Assembly: GCA_045617845.1 (NCBI GenBank)
Contig: JAZLJL010000004.1
Location: 34,667-98,666, forward strand
DNA: 64,000 bases
Source: UBA1181 sp045617845
Lineage (GTDB): Bacteria; Bacteroidota; Bacteroidia; Bacteroidales; Paludibacteraceae
Direction of reading: 5' to 3'
Part shown: positions 8,559-17,447 of the stretch, piece by piece
Layout: each line of letters begins with the position of its first letter
Numbering within the stretch: the stretch's first letter is position 1
Position numbers and translations under genes: made by a program
The notes under the pieces: model-generated
Database searches by the model: none
What the model was told of the DNA's origin: nothing
The model's input: the letters and a program-made list of their open reading frames with translations, nothing else

Positions 8559-9791
8559 ATGAAGATTTTGTATGATTTAGGGCTGCTCATATACCAGTTT
8601 GGTGTGTGGGTGGCTTCTTTTTGGAACGAAAAGGCTTCCAAATTTAGGGAAGGCAGACACGGATTATTCGAACTATTAGACGAAAAAGTTGAAAAAGGCG
8701 GCAAATACGTATGGGTTCATGCTGCTTCTTTGGGGGAATTTGAGCAAGGACGTCCTATCATCGAGAAGATTAGACGGATAAGACCTGAGTATAAAATCAT
8801 TCTCACATTTTTTTCTCCTTCGGGTTATGAGGTGAGGAAAAATTATGAGGGGGCTGACATCGTTTGTTATATGCCTCTCGACACGTCATGGAACGCTGAA
8901 AAATTCCTTGATATCGTTAATCCTTCATATGCTATTTTTGTGAAGTATGAGTTTTGGATGAACTATATTTCCGGCTTGAAAAAGAGGAGTGTGCCTACTT
9001 ATATCGTTTCCGCCATCTTCCGTCCGGAACAGGTGTTCTTCAAATGGTATGGCGGCTGGTACCGTAAGGTTCTTCATTGTTTCAATCATCTTTTCGTACA
9101 AAATCAGGCTTCTTTGGATTTGCTTTCTTCTGTTGGAGTACACAACGCTTCTCTGACGGGCGACACGCGTTTCGACCGTGTGGCCGATATCGCCGCCCAA
9201 TCTAAGGAATTACCTGTCGTCTCCGCTTTCAAGGGCGATTCTAAAGTGATTGTGGCTGGTAGCTCTTGGCCTAAGGATGAGGATATCATCTGCGCTTATT
9301 TCAATGAACATCCGGAAGTGAAGATGGTTTTGGCTCCGCATGAGATCCATCAGGCTCATTTGGATAGCATCGTTTCTAAGTTGAAACGTCCTTATGTTTT
9401 TTATAAGGATGCGGACGAGGCTGCTGCCGCTAAGGCGGATTGCTTGATCATTAATTGCTTCGGACTGCTCTCTTCTATCTATAAGTATGGGGAGGTGGCT
9501 TATGTCGGTGGTGGTTTCGGTGTCGGTATCCACAACACGTTGGAGGCTGCCGTTTATGGTATGCCTGTCTTGTTCGGTCCGAATTATACTCGTTTCCAAG
9601 AGGCCGTCGATATGGTGGAGCGTGGCGCGGCTTTCCCTGTCTCAAAATCGGAGGAGTATTATACGTTGATGGACGATTTGTTGCGTGATGGTTCCGAATC
9701 TTTGCATAACGCTTCTGATCATGCTGCGGCTTATGTGCGCGAAAAATGCGGAGCTACCGATAAAATTTTGAAGGAAATTTTCGGAAATTAA
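8559..9791 (+). CDS. waaA: 3-deoxy-D-manno-octulosonic acid (Kdo) transferase
   Basis: Glycosyltransferase (GT30 type) that adds Kdo to lipid A precursor at the inner face of the cytoplasmic membrane, part of LPS core synthesis. 410 residues. An N-terminal hydrophobic anchor (about 1-20) is followed by WVHAASLGEFEQGRPII, which carries the conserved glutamate used as catalytic base in the family. Further matches are ADIVCYMPLDTSWN, FVKYEFWMNY and, in the second Rossmann lobe, AGSSWPKDED and GGFGVGIHNTLEAAVYGMPVLFGPNY. Co-transcribed with gltX. Confidence 0.94.
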   Translation: MKILYDLGLLIYQFGVWVASFWNEKASKFREGRHGLFELLDEKVEKGGKYVWVHAASLGEFEQGRPIIEKIRRIRPEYKIILTFFSPSGYEVRKNYEGADIVCYMPLDTSWNAEKFLDIVNPSYAIFVKYEFWMNYISGLKKRSVPTYIVSAIFRPEQVFFKWYGGWYRKVLHCFNHLFVQNQASLDLLSSVGVHNASLTGDTRFDRVADIAAQSKELPVVSAFKGDSKVIVAGSSWPKDEDIICAYFNEHPEVKMVLAPHEIHQAHLDSIVSKLKRPYVFYKDADEAAAAKADCLIINCFGLLSSIYKYGEVAYVGGGFGVGIHNTLEAAVYGMPVLFGPNYTRFQEAVDMVERGAAFPVSKSEEYYTLMDDLLRDGSESLHNASDHAAAYVREKCGATDKILKEIFGN

Positions 9792-9971
9792 CGTCTTTTT
9801 CTCCTTTAATCATCCTAAAATAGCTTGAAATCGTTTCGTTTCCTTTCTTTTGTCTTGAATTGTGGAATCGTAATCGATTAAATAGTAAATGATTATGATT
9901 TTGTTAAAAAAATAAGTGGTTTTGACGTTAAAAACATGGGCGTCACTCTTGCAGGATTCGCAAATATATAC
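9792..9971. other. Intergenic region before tRNA-Ser, no gene seen
   Basis: About 180 AT-rich bases between the waaA stop and the tRNA-Ser promoter, with no supported open reading frame and no strong hairpin for terminating gltX-waaA. Confidence 0.5.
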
Positions 9972-9979
9972 TACATTTG
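9972..9979 (+). promoter_or_regulatory. -7 box of the tRNA-Ser promoter
   Basis: TACATTTG, an exact TAnnTTTG match, 23 bases before the 5' end of the tRNA. It is the same octamer as at the tRNA-Gly/Leu promoter. The upstream CTCTTGCAGG could supply a degenerate -33 element. Confidence 0.6.
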
Positions 9980-10002
9980 CAATGCAAAACCGAAAGGGGT
10001 TT

Positions 10003-10089
10003 GGTGAGATGGGTGAGTGGCTGAAACCACCAGTTTGCTAAACTGACGTACGGGTTACCGTACCGGGGGTTCGAATCCCCCTCTCACCG
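10003..10089 (+). tRNA. tRNA-Ser (anticodon GCT)
   Basis: 87 nucleotides, class II. The acceptor GGTGAGA pairs with TCTCACC, the long variable arm is CGTACGGGTTACCGTACC, and the anticodon loop TTGCTAA gives GCT, reading AGC/AGT. The T arm reads GGGGGTTCGAATCCCCC. CCA is not encoded. It forms a single-gene unit with its own terminator. Confidence 0.96.
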
Positions 10090-10102
10090 CTTTTTTTTAT
10101 AT

Positions 10103-10134
10103 GTTAGTTCGTGATACGAGCTAACTTTTTTTTT
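10103..10134 (+). terminator. Terminator of tRNA-Ser
   Basis: Stem GTTAGTTCGT (10103-10112) with ACGAGCTAAC (10116-10125), one G-T pair, followed by nine T. The remaining ~190 bases up to mltG contain no gene that I can support. Confidence 0.85.
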
Positions 10135-10322
10135 GTCAGGTGGGTTCAGTTCCCTATCACATGTGACGCCGGATTCCATCCGAATAGTGTTATTTTGAGC
10201 AATATCTTTCTATTCCTATGGTTCCCTTTTTTTGCCCGATAATGTTTTTGTTCCTGCGATAGGTCCTTCCCACTTATAATTCGTTATTAATGGTGGTCTT
10301 TATGACCCTATATTGATGTGCC

Positions 10323-11375
10323 ATGAGTAAAAAAACAGCTAAAAAGAAATCTAAAGGGAAACATATTGTTGCTTTTCTGATTGTCCTTGTCATCTTGTCG
10401 GGTGTGGGCTTTTCCCTCTATGCTCTGTTTTATCCTAATGTGAAGGTGGAGAAGGATTCTCCTGCTTATCTTCATGTCTATGACAACGCTTCGTATGATG
10501 ACGTGCTTGATTCTTTGAGATGCATGAAGGCTCTTAAGTCTGATATTCCTTTCCGCTTCACGTCTTGGCTTCTCAATTATCCTACTAATGTCATTTCGGG
10601 ACGTTATGAACTGAAGTCGGGCGATAATTCCCTTACGTTGGTGCATAAACTTATGTATGGACAGCAGGCTCCTGTACGCTTGACTTTCAATAATGTGCGT
10701 ACAAAAAAGGATTTGGCTGAGAAGGTGACCAAACACCTTCGGATGTCTGAAAGCGATATGCTTACCGCTCTTTGCGATCCTAATATTTGTGCGAAATATG
10801 AGACGAATCTTGAGAATATCATTTCGTTGTTTATCCCTAATACGTATGAGGTCTATTGGGACATTTCCCCTGAAGATCTTATCCATCGTATGAAGAAGGA
10901 GTATGACAAGTTCTGGACGGAAGAACGTATCGATAAATTAGCGGAGGTGGGACTTTCCCAGCAGGAGGTGAGCACCCTGGCTTCCATCGTCGACGAGGAA
11001 ACGCGAAAGGTGGACGAGAAGCCTCGTGTGGCTGGTCTTTATTTGAACCGTGTGCACCGTGGCATCCCTTTACAGGCTGACCCTACGGTGAAGTTCGCCT
11101 TGCAGGATTTTTCGTTAAAACGTATATATAAGGGTCATTTGGAAATTGATTCTCCGTATAATACTTACAAATATCCTGGTCTTCCTCCGGGCCCTATCCG
11201 TGTCCCTTCCATTGAGGGAATCGACGCTGTGCTGAATTTCGAGAACCACGATTATATTTATATGTGCGCCAAAGAGGATTTCTCCGGCTACCATAATTTC
11301 GCAGCCACTTATGAACAACATCAGGCGAACGCTAGTAAATATCGTAAAAAATTAAATCAGAGGGGAATCAAATGA
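10323..11375 (+). CDS. mltG: Endolytic murein transglycosylase MltG (YceG-like)
   Basis: Inner-membrane lytic transglycosylase that cleaves nascent glycan strands and helps set strand length. 350 residues: a lysine-rich cytoplasmic start (SKKTAKKKSKGKH), one membrane segment at about 16-38, a LysM-like region, then the YceG domain with LASIVDEETRKVDEK (the catalytic-glutamate region), GIPLQADPTVKFAL and YNTYKYPGLPPGPI. These last two blocks are highly characteristic. Its stop codon is embedded in a terminator hairpin. Confidence 0.95.
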   Translation: MSKKTAKKKSKGKHIVAFLIVLVILSGVGFSLYALFYPNVKVEKDSPAYLHVYDNASYDDVLDSLRCMKALKSDIPFRFTSWLLNYPTNVISGRYELKSGDNSLTLVHKLMYGQQAPVRLTFNNVRTKKDLAEKVTKHLRMSESDMLTALCDPNICAKYETNLENIISLFIPNTYEVYWDISPEDLIHRMKKEYDKFWTEERIDKLAEVGLSQQEVSTLASIVDEETRKVDEKPRVAGLYLNRVHRGIPLQADPTVKFALQDFSLKRIYKGHLEIDSPYNTYKYPGLPPGPIRVPSIEGIDAVLNFENHDYIYMCAKEDFSGYHNFAATYEQHQANASKYRKKLNQRGIK

Positions 11376-11388
11376 TTCCCCTTTTTCT
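11361..11388 (+). terminator. Terminator overlapping the mltG stop codon
   Basis: Inverted repeat AGGGGAATCA (11361-11370) and TGATTCCCCT (11373-11382), followed by a T-rich run. The TGA stop of mltG is the first triplet of the right arm. The arms are only two bases apart, so the inner pairs probably open to form the loop. Confidence 0.75.
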
Positions 11389-11422
11389 TTGTTCCCCAAA
11401 TTACCCACAAAAAATTGTTAAT

Positions 11423-12301
11423 ATGAGAAATTTGGCCATTCGTTGTTTTATTTTCACATTAGTTGTCGGTTTAGTCGCTTTAATCGCATCAGATTTATAT
11501 GGCACATATTGTAATTCTGGTAATGATGTGAATAGTGTTGCGGTGTGTGGTGATAGCCTTGAAAATAAAAGGATGGAAAGCCGTGAACATGTAATCTCGG
11601 CATTGGAAAGTGTCGGTTGTGTTGTAACCCCTGTCCCTACTAGTGGCTATCTCGTAAAACAACGAATCACAAGCATGTATTTAAGTGAAGTGAAATCTTG
11701 CAGGGAAAAAGGTTTTGTTCGTGTTTATGTCGATTTGGATCAGATTATAAGTTTTGCATTTGATGAAAATGAGGATTTTCTTTCGGATTGGGCAAGTTTC
11801 GTGCGGAAGAATAGGAAGATGCCTTGTGCTGACGCATCTCTTATTTTGCAAAATCGAATGAATGATATAAAGGAAATGTATGAATCGGACATTGATTGGG
11901 AGAAGGATGTTATTGGTGAGAAACGGGTTACGAACTCTTTTTCTATTTCTTATGTGGAGGTCGATTCGGATGTTGCGTTATATTCGGTTGACATTCCTGT
12001 AAAATCTGTTGAAGACGTGTTTTGCTATTTGCCTTTTGGCGGTGGTGACTGCCCTGGGCCGCAGGAACATAGGAGCATCGCTAAATATTGGTATGAAAAA
12101 TATGGCGCCGTTCCATGTTACATGGCGGGTGACGTGCTCCAGTTTTATGTCGAAAAGCCAATTCGGGAAGCGGATGCTGAAGCTTTGGCGCGTGAACAGT
12201 ATGCTTATTGCGTAGATATCGTTGACCAAGGTTGCAATTCGATTTGGAATCTTGCGGATGCCTTGCCTAAATCTAAATTTTGGTTCTTCTGGTGGGATTA
12301 G
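11423..12301 (+). CDS. Membrane-anchored protein with a DUF4253-like C-terminal domain
   Basis: 292 residues from ATG 11423; the frame is open upstream to 11372, but that would start inside the mltG terminator. An N-terminal hydrophobic segment (MRNLAIRCFIFTLVVGLVAL) suggests a signal anchor. The C-terminal ~110 residues resemble DUF4253: SIAKYWYEKYGAVPCYMAGD, LQFYVEKPI, ALAREQYAYCVDIVDQG, and an aromatic end FWFFWWD. The fold is known mainly from domain catalogues and its function is not established; the family assignment is from memory of the pattern and needs a profile search. Base composition is more AT-rich than the flanking housekeeping genes. Confidence 0.6.
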   Translation: MRNLAIRCFIFTLVVGLVALIASDLYGTYCNSGNDVNSVAVCGDSLENKRMESREHVISALESVGCVVTPVPTSGYLVKQRITSMYLSEVKSCREKGFVRVYVDLDQIISFAFDENEDFLSDWASFVRKNRKMPCADASLILQNRMNDIKEMYESDIDWEKDVIGEKRVTNSFSISYVEVDSDVALYSVDIPVKSVEDVFCYLPFGGGDCPGPQEHRSIAKYWYEKYGAVPCYMAGDVLQFYVEKPIREADAEALAREQYAYCVDIVDQGCNSIWNLADALPKSKFWFFWWD

Positions 12302-12385
12302 GGTGTGCTTGTGTTCTGAGTGGTTGGCGTGTTGGCTTGCGGAAAAAAGTATAGCGGGTCTTCCTGTTACTTAGCCATTTCGGGT

Positions 12386-13891
12386 TTATTGCGCCCTTCT
12401 TTTCCCGGTAGACAATATTTCCAGCGCTTTGAATGTGAATCGGTGGGGCATCTCTGCCCTCGAAAGTTTTCCGTACGCCCAATTTTTCAGTTCGGTTTCG
12501 GTGAGCTTGACTCCTTCTCGTAACTCTATTTGCGCATTGAGCACGGTGCCGAATTCCGGATCGGATGCGGGGTAAACTTTGGTCGCCACGATGTCGGGAT
12601 GACTGTTCAAAATTCTTTCCACATTTTCCGGATAGACGTTTTCTCCTCCACATACGACCATGTTGCGTGATATGCCCCGGTGGAAGTAGACGCCTGACGG
12701 ATTTCTATACGCCAAGTCTCCCGTCGCTTGCCATTTCCCTTGGCTTCCTATCATAGCCCATTCGGATCTTACCCAGAGCTCTCCGACACCGTCCGTTCCT
12801 TCCTCGCGTATTTCACACTTTACGCCTTTTATGGGCTTGCCTAAGGCCATCTCCTCGTTCTGAGCCAAGCATTCGGGCGTTGCCATCATGAAGAATCCCG
12901 CCTCTGTCGTGCCGTAGAGGTTGAATAGTACGTCGCCTAGTTTATTTTGGGTTTCGTCATATATTTTTTTGTCAAGCCTGTCTCCTCCGCTTATCACGCA
13001 CTTGACGCTCTTCGCCATCTCTTTGGCGCCCTCTATTTGCCAAATGCGGGCTAACATGGCCGGAACGATAGGCAACACTTCCACTTCTTCCTCGTGTATG
13101 GTCTTGATCGCTTCTATGGCTTTGAAATGGCGTGATAGACATATCTTTTTGCCCATCGCCCATGCGATAATCAGTACGCCTAATCCGAATCCGTGGTAGA
13201 AGGGGAGTGCCACGTATACGCTCTTGTAGTCATGTATTTTGATGTCTCTCAATAGGGCGAAGAATGGTGGAAGAAATTGGAATAGTCCTGTTTGGCGTGA
13301 AGCTTCTTTGTAGACTCCGCTTGACCCTCCTGTCAATACGGAGATTTGGGCTCCTTTGAATTGGTGCGGAATTTTTTTGTTGCCGACCACACTCTCTTCC
13401 GATAGGCTTACGCTCAGTTCTTCTGTCGTTATTGTGGCGCAGGGGATATTGTCGGGTAAACATTTCTCGCGAAGTTCTTCATCGTATATCAGATGGTCTA
13501 TTTTCCCGTTGTTGATGAGCTCGCCTATTTTGTCGGATACCATGTCGGTGTTAAGCAATCTGATGTTTACTCCTAACCGCGAAAGTGCGGGGAGGGTCAG
13601 CGCTGAAGTCTCGTGGTTCCTGCAGAGTACCCCGGTTTTCATGCCGGCACGCAGTCCGTATTGGTGGTAGAGTATCTTTGCCAATTTTTTTGTCTTGCCG
13701 TATAATTCGCCGTATGTCAGACGATTGCCTTCTGAGACCAAGGCGCATTCGTTAGGGTAATATTGGGCTGAGAAACGTAATATGGCCATGAGAGTCACAC
13801 CTTCTTTCAGAAAACTTGCGCTTAAACGTAGTAATCCTAGCGGACTGATGAGGTGTGTTTTATAAAGCGCTTTCGCTAATATGGTGTCCAT
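12386..13891 (-). CDS. AMP-forming acyl-CoA synthetase/ligase family protein
   Basis: ANL-superfamily adenylating enzyme, 501 residues. Core motifs are present in order: P-loop variant SVLTGGSSGVYKEASR (the canonical form is TSGTTGxPK; the lysine is kept), LYGTTEAGF (A5), TGDLAYRNPSGVYFHRG (A7), MVVCGGENVYPENVE (A8 hinge), and a C-terminal STGK whose lysine occupies the catalytic A10 position. Substrate is probably a fatty or other carboxylic acid, not determinable here. It starts three bases after the stop of the SDR gene, so the two are almost certainly co-translated. No acyl carrier protein gene is nearby. Confidence 0.85.
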   Translation of the reverse strand: MDTILAKALYKTHLISPLGLLRLSASFLKEGVTLMAILRFSAQYYPNECALVSEGNRLTYGELYGKTKKLAKILYHQYGLRAGMKTGVLCRNHETSALTLPALSRLGVNIRLLNTDMVSDKIGELINNGKIDHLIYDEELREKCLPDNIPCATITTEELSVSLSEESVVGNKKIPHQFKGAQISVLTGGSSGVYKEASRQTGLFQFLPPFFALLRDIKIHDYKSVYVALPFYHGFGLGVLIIAWAMGKKICLSRHFKAIEAIKTIHEEEVEVLPIVPAMLARIWQIEGAKEMAKSVKCVISGGDRLDKKIYDETQNKLGDVLFNLYGTTEAGFFMMATPECLAQNEEMALGKPIKGVKCEIREEGTDGVGELWVRSEWAMIGSQGKWQATGDLAYRNPSGVYFHRGISRNMVVCGGENVYPENVERILNSHPDIVATKVYPASDPEFGTVLNAQIELREGVKLTETELKNWAYGKLSRAEMPHRFTFKALEILSTGKRRAQ

Positions 13892-13894
13892 AGG

Positions 13895-14722
13895 CTAAAT
13901 GTGACGATAGATGAATTTGACGAGCGGTGATAGTAGATATGAGATGGGAGCTGCGATTCTTGCCCACCATGGTTTGTAGGATGAACAAAGGCCGCTTGCT
14001 AGTTTCGCCAATACGTTTGCGGCTTCTTTTGCGGAGAAGGCGGGCATTTTTTGATAGGTCGGGTTGATGTCGCTCATTTGTGTGTGTACTAATGGCAGAT
14101 AGGCGGTCTTCACCCTGACATTCCGTTTCGCGAATTCAGCGTCCGCCGTATCGCACCATGCGTTTCCTGCACATTTTGATGCGTGGTAGGCTGACCAGTT
14201 CGGCGCAAGCGGGAAAAGTGTGCTTACTGCGGATGTGTAGATGATGCAGCCTCCCTTTCTGCTCATTTGTGGCAGTATGGCTAATGATATGGCGACTAGT
14301 GATTTGTAGTTTAGGTCAATCGTCCGGTCGTAGTCGTGCAGACGGTCGTATGCCTCGGATATAGGTCTGTGGATGGATTTCCCCGCATTGGCGAAGAAGT
14401 AATCTATCTGTTGGTTGTCTTCGCTTAATTCTTTGCAAAACGCGTCCAGTTTTTCCCTTTCCCGTAAGTCGATGGCGCGGTAGGTCGCTTGGCATCCTGC
14501 TTTGTTGGCATCCTCGCATATCTTGATGAGTTCGCTTTCCGTGCGTGCGACTAGGATAAGGTCGGCTTTCGCTCCCATTAGCAGGTAAGCCAATTCTCTT
14601 CCGATGCCATGTGAGGCTCCGGTGATGATTACCCGTTTGTTGGAGAAATGTTTCTCCAGCCTTTTATTCCCGATTGGTAGTGTCGGATAGACGAGGGGGC
14701 GAATGATGGATGAAAACATCAT
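13895..14722 (-). CDS. Short-chain dehydrogenase/reductase
   Basis: Classical SDR, 275 residues. The cofactor-binding TGASHGIG is at about 35-42, the NAG motif in FFANAGKS is followed by catalytic Ser in YTSAVSTLF and YHASK (Tyr/Lys), giving a complete N-S-Y-K tetrad. LVART after the second strand is compatible with NADPH preference. A C-terminal extension with SSYKPWWARIAAPISYLLSPLVKFIY looks membrane-associating, as in SDRs that act on lipids. With the AMP ligase three bases downstream it forms a two-gene cassette, plausibly for modification of an acyl chain or lipid; substrate unknown. The first residues (SSIIRPLVYPTLPIG) are weakly conserved, and a later start is possible. Confidence 0.86.
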   Translation of the reverse strand: MMFSSIIRPLVYPTLPIGNKRLEKHFSNKRVIITGASHGIGRELAYLLMGAKADLILVARTESELIKICEDANKAGCQATYRAIDLREREKLDAFCKELSEDNQQIDYFFANAGKSIHRPISEAYDRLHDYDRTIDLNYKSLVAISLAILPQMSRKGGCIIYTSAVSTLFPLAPNWSAYHASKCAGNAWCDTADAEFAKRNVRVKTAYLPLVHTQMSDINPTYQKMPAFSAKEAANVLAKLASGLCSSYKPWWARIAAPISYLLSPLVKFIYRHI

Positions 14723-14803
14723 AGAGGTGTGTTTATATGCGCCTTTTGAGTGTATTCCCGGTATTAGTCTTTCTCAAGGTATGTCTGCCGTCAGATTGAA
14801 TCA

Positions 14804-14836
14804 GAAGAGCCCGTCCGTTAGTTGGACAGGCTCTTC
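14804..14836. terminator. Hairpin between the SDR promoter region and rpiB
   Basis: Stem GAAGAGCCCGTCC (14804-14816) with GGACAGGCTCTTC (14824-14836), one mismatch. It lies downstream of rpiB, which reads towards it, but it is not followed by a T-run on the minus strand, so termination would be weak or factor-dependent. Confidence 0.5.
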
Positions 14837-14849
14837 ATTTGAAATCCTA

Positions 14850-15299
14850 TTATTTGACGGCTATTTTAGCCACTCTGCGTTCGTGTCTTCCTCCCTCGAA
14901 ATCAGTTGTGAGGAATGCTTTCACGATTTCCAAGGCTTTTTCTTTGGAAATGAATCTTGCTGGAATGCCCACAACGTTCGCGTTGTTGTGTTGGCGTCCG
15001 AGTTTAGCGATTTCCACTTCCCAAGAGAGTGCCGCACGAATGCCTTGGTGTTTGTTGCAGGTCATTGAGATACCGTTTCCGGTGCCGCAGATGGCGATTC
15101 CCAAGTCGCATTTGCCTGACTCCACCGCTTCCGCCATCGGGTGCGCATAATCAGGGTAGTCGCAGCTTTCGGTTGTGTTGGTGCCGAAGTTGACGAAAGC
15201 TTGCACTTGGTCACCGAGTTGTTCGATGATGAAATTTTTTACCTCTACGCCTGCGTGGTCGTTGCAGATGCCGATTACCATGTCTTTTAATTCTTTCAT
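14850..15299 (-). CDS. rpiB: Ribose-5-phosphate isomerase B
   Basis: Interconverts ribose-5-phosphate and ribulose-5-phosphate in the pentose phosphate pathway. 149 residues, normal for the RpiB/LacAB family. ICNDHAG near the start holds the conserved Asp-His, DYPDYAH follows, and the active-site loop GIAICGTGNGISM carries the catalytic cysteine. EVEIAKLGRQHNNANV is also typical. The start could be Met1 (15299) or Met7; both lie downstream of the parE stop at 15317. Second gene of a parE-rpiB operon. Confidence 0.95.
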   Translation of the reverse strand: MKELKDMVIGICNDHAGVEVKNFIIEQLGDQVQAFVNFGTNTTESCDYPDYAHPMAEAVESGKCDLGIAICGTGNGISMTCNKHQGIRAALSWEVEIAKLGRQHNNANVVGIPARFISKEKALEIVKAFLTTDFEGGRHERRVAKIAVK

Positions 15300-15316
15300 T
15301 GTAATGTATCTATAGT

Positions 15317-17221
15317 TTATTCTTGATCGTTTGGTGCGTCCTCTTCGATTACGAGGTTGTCGATGATGAAGTCTTGGCGCTGTTGGGTGTTGTTGCCCAT
15401 GTAGAACTCTAACATGTTGCTTAGGTCATCGTCTTTGTGTATGGTGACCTGGTCGAGCCTGATATTGTCTCCGATAAATCCCTTGAATTCGTCCGGTGAT
15501 ATCTCACCCAATCCTTTGAATCGTGTGATTTCCACTTTGGAGTTTGACTTTTCGAGTGTTTTGATGGCGTTGATTCGCTCTTCGTCCGAATAACAGTAGA
15601 ATGTCTGCTTTTTGTCCCTCACGCGGAAAAGCGGCGTCTCCAAAATATATACGTGGCCGTTTCTCACTAGGTCAGGGAAGAATTGGAGGAAGAAGGTGAG
15701 TAGGAGTAGTCGGATGTGCATTCCATCGACATCCGCATCGGTGGCGATGATCACTTTGTTGTAACGTAATCCGTCCATACCGTCCTCTATGTTGAGCGCC
15801 GCCTGAAGTAGGTTTAACTCTTCGTTTTCGTAGACGAGTTTCCTGGATTTGCCGAAACTGTTTTCCGGTTTTCCTCTTAAGGAGAATACCGCTTGCAGGT
15901 TAGCGTCGCGGCTTTTCGTGATGGAACCGCTGGCGGAGTCTCCCTCGGTGATGAAGATGGAGGTCCGCTCCAAGTTGTCTCCTTTGGTGTCGTTGTAATG
16001 GAATCTGCAGTCTCTTAGTTTTTTGTTGCAGAGGCTCACTTTTTTGACTCTCTCCCTTGCCGTTTTCGTGAGTCCTGCGATGGCTTTCCTCTCCTTTTCC
16101 GCGTCTTGTATTTTTCTTAGGAGTATATCTGCCGTGTCTTGGTTCTTGTGTAGGTAGTTGTCCAGTTCCTCCTTTACGAAGTCGTTGACGAACTTATTGA
16201 CGGAGACGCTACCTGAGGGATCCATGTCTCTGGATCCTAGCTTTGTCTTTGTTTGGCTTTCGAATACCGGCTCTTCCACGCTGATGGAGATCGCCGCCAC
16301 GAGTCCAGCACGGATGTCCGGCAATTCCATGTTCTTGTTGTAGAACTCTTTGATGGTTTTTCCTATCGCTTCACGGAATGCGGTTTGGTGGGTACCTCCT
16401 TGCGTGGTGTGTTGTCCGTTTACGAAGGAGTAGTAGTCTTCACCGTATTGCAGGCAATGGGTGAAGGCGATTTCGATGTCGTCTCCTTTGAAATGGACGA
16501 TTGGGTAGAGTGGGTTTTCCACCAAGTTGGCGTTCAGCAAATCCAATAGTCCATGTTTGGATGTGAATTTTTGTCCGTTGAAGATTAAGGTGAGACCCGT
16601 GTTGAGGTAAGAGTAATTGTGGAGCATTGTCTCCACGAAATCCTCTTTGTATTTGTAGTTGCCGAATATCTTCGGATCATTGTCTGGCTTGAAGTAGGTG
16701 ATTGTACCGTTGCCTTCCTCTCCGTCGTAATCGATGACGTCTGTGTCGCTGACTAACACACCACGACAGAATTCGACGATTCTCGTTTTCCCTTCCCTGA
16801 TACTTTGTACCCTGAAATTTTCTGACAATGCGTTGACGGCCTTTGTACCCACACCGTTCAATCCGACGGATTTCTTGAATGATTTGTTATCGTATTTGGC
16901 TCCTGTATTCATGATGGAGACCGCTTCTACGATTTTCCCGAGTGGAATTCCTCGTCCGTGGTCCCTAATCGTGATAGCTCCCTCTTTTAGGGTGATTTCA
17001 ATTTGCTTTCCGACTCCCATCCTGAACTCATCGATACTGTTGTCCAGCACCTCTTTCAGCAATACGTAAATACCATCGTCGTAGTGGCTTCCGTCTCCTA
17101 ACTTTCCGATGTACATACCGGGTCGTAGTCTGACGTGCTCAAGGCCTTCCAAGTGCTTGATACTGTCGTCTCCGTATTCGGCGATCGCCGCTTGTGTCTC
17201 GTTGAAATCCAAATCTGCCAT
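15317..17221 (-). CDS. parE: DNA topoisomerase IV subunit B
   Basis: ATPase subunit of a type IIA topoisomerase. 634 residues: GHKL ATPase domain with LDNSIDEF, DHGRGIP and GLNGVGTKAVNALS, the transducer domain, and the TOPRIM domain with TEGDSASGS, RGKPENSFGK and DADVDGMHIR. Bacteroidetes-like ParE is favoured over GyrB by the N-terminal HLEGLEHVRLRPGMYIG context, the DGIYVLLKEVLDNSIDEF sequence and the length, but the two paralogues are similar. parC is not in the window. A TAACTTCG promoter-like box lies 65 bases upstream. Confidence 0.88.
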   Translation of the reverse strand: MADLDFNETQAAIAEYGDDSIKHLEGLEHVRLRPGMYIGKLGDGSHYDDGIYVLLKEVLDNSIDEFRMGVGKQIEITLKEGAITIRDHGRGIPLGKIVEAVSIMNTGAKYDNKSFKKSVGLNGVGTKAVNALSENFRVQSIREGKTRIVEFCRGVLVSDTDVIDYDGEEGNGTITYFKPDNDPKIFGNYKYKEDFVETMLHNYSYLNTGLTLIFNGQKFTSKHGLLDLLNANLVENPLYPIVHFKGDDIEIAFTHCLQYGEDYYSFVNGQHTTQGGTHQTAFREAIGKTIKEFYNKNMELPDIRAGLVAAISISVEEPVFESQTKTKLGSRDMDPSGSVSVNKFVNDFVKEELDNYLHKNQDTADILLRKIQDAEKERKAIAGLTKTARERVKKVSLCNKKLRDCRFHYNDTKGDNLERTSIFITEGDSASGSITKSRDANLQAVFSLRGKPENSFGKSRKLVYENEELNLLQAALNIEDGMDGLRYNKVIIATDADVDGMHIRLLLLTFFLQFFPDLVRNGHVYILETPLFRVRDKKQTFYCYSDEERINAIKTLEKSNSKVEITRFKGLGEISPDEFKGFIGDNIRLDQVTIHKDDDLSNMLEFYMGNNTQQRQDFIIDNLVIEEDAPNDQE

Positions 17222-17285
17222 AATGATATATTCCCTTTTTCTTGGGTGATGGGAGTGCTTGCGTCACCCTATTCCCCCTCTTTCG

Positions 17286-17293
17286 CGAAGTTA
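17286..17293 (-). promoter_or_regulatory. -7-like box of parE
   Basis: TAACTTCG on the minus strand, followed by CG. The same ten bases TAACTTCGCG precede gltX (7000-7009), and TAATTTCGCG precedes three other genes here. It would start transcription about 58 bases before the parE codon. Confidence 0.4.
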
Positions 17294-17400
17294 ATAATTT
17301 TCCGCGAGGATTTTGCCGCTATTTTTAAATTACATGCATCATGCGCCGTTTTGGTGTCTTATTTGAATTATGGATTGCTGCTTATAAATCGTTATTTGTT

Positions 17401-17417
17401 TACGTTTTGAAAACGTA
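17401..17417. repeat. Operator-like palindrome upstream of the broken lipocalin-like gene
   Basis: TACGTTTT (17401-17408) and AAAACGTA (17410-17417) around a single G, perfect 8-bp arms. It lies 31 bases before the ATG at 17448 and has no T-run, so a protein-binding site is more likely than a terminator. No cognate regulator is evident. Confidence 0.4.
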
Positions 17418-17447
17418 GATGTAATCAATAATGTTTTTGTTAGTTAT

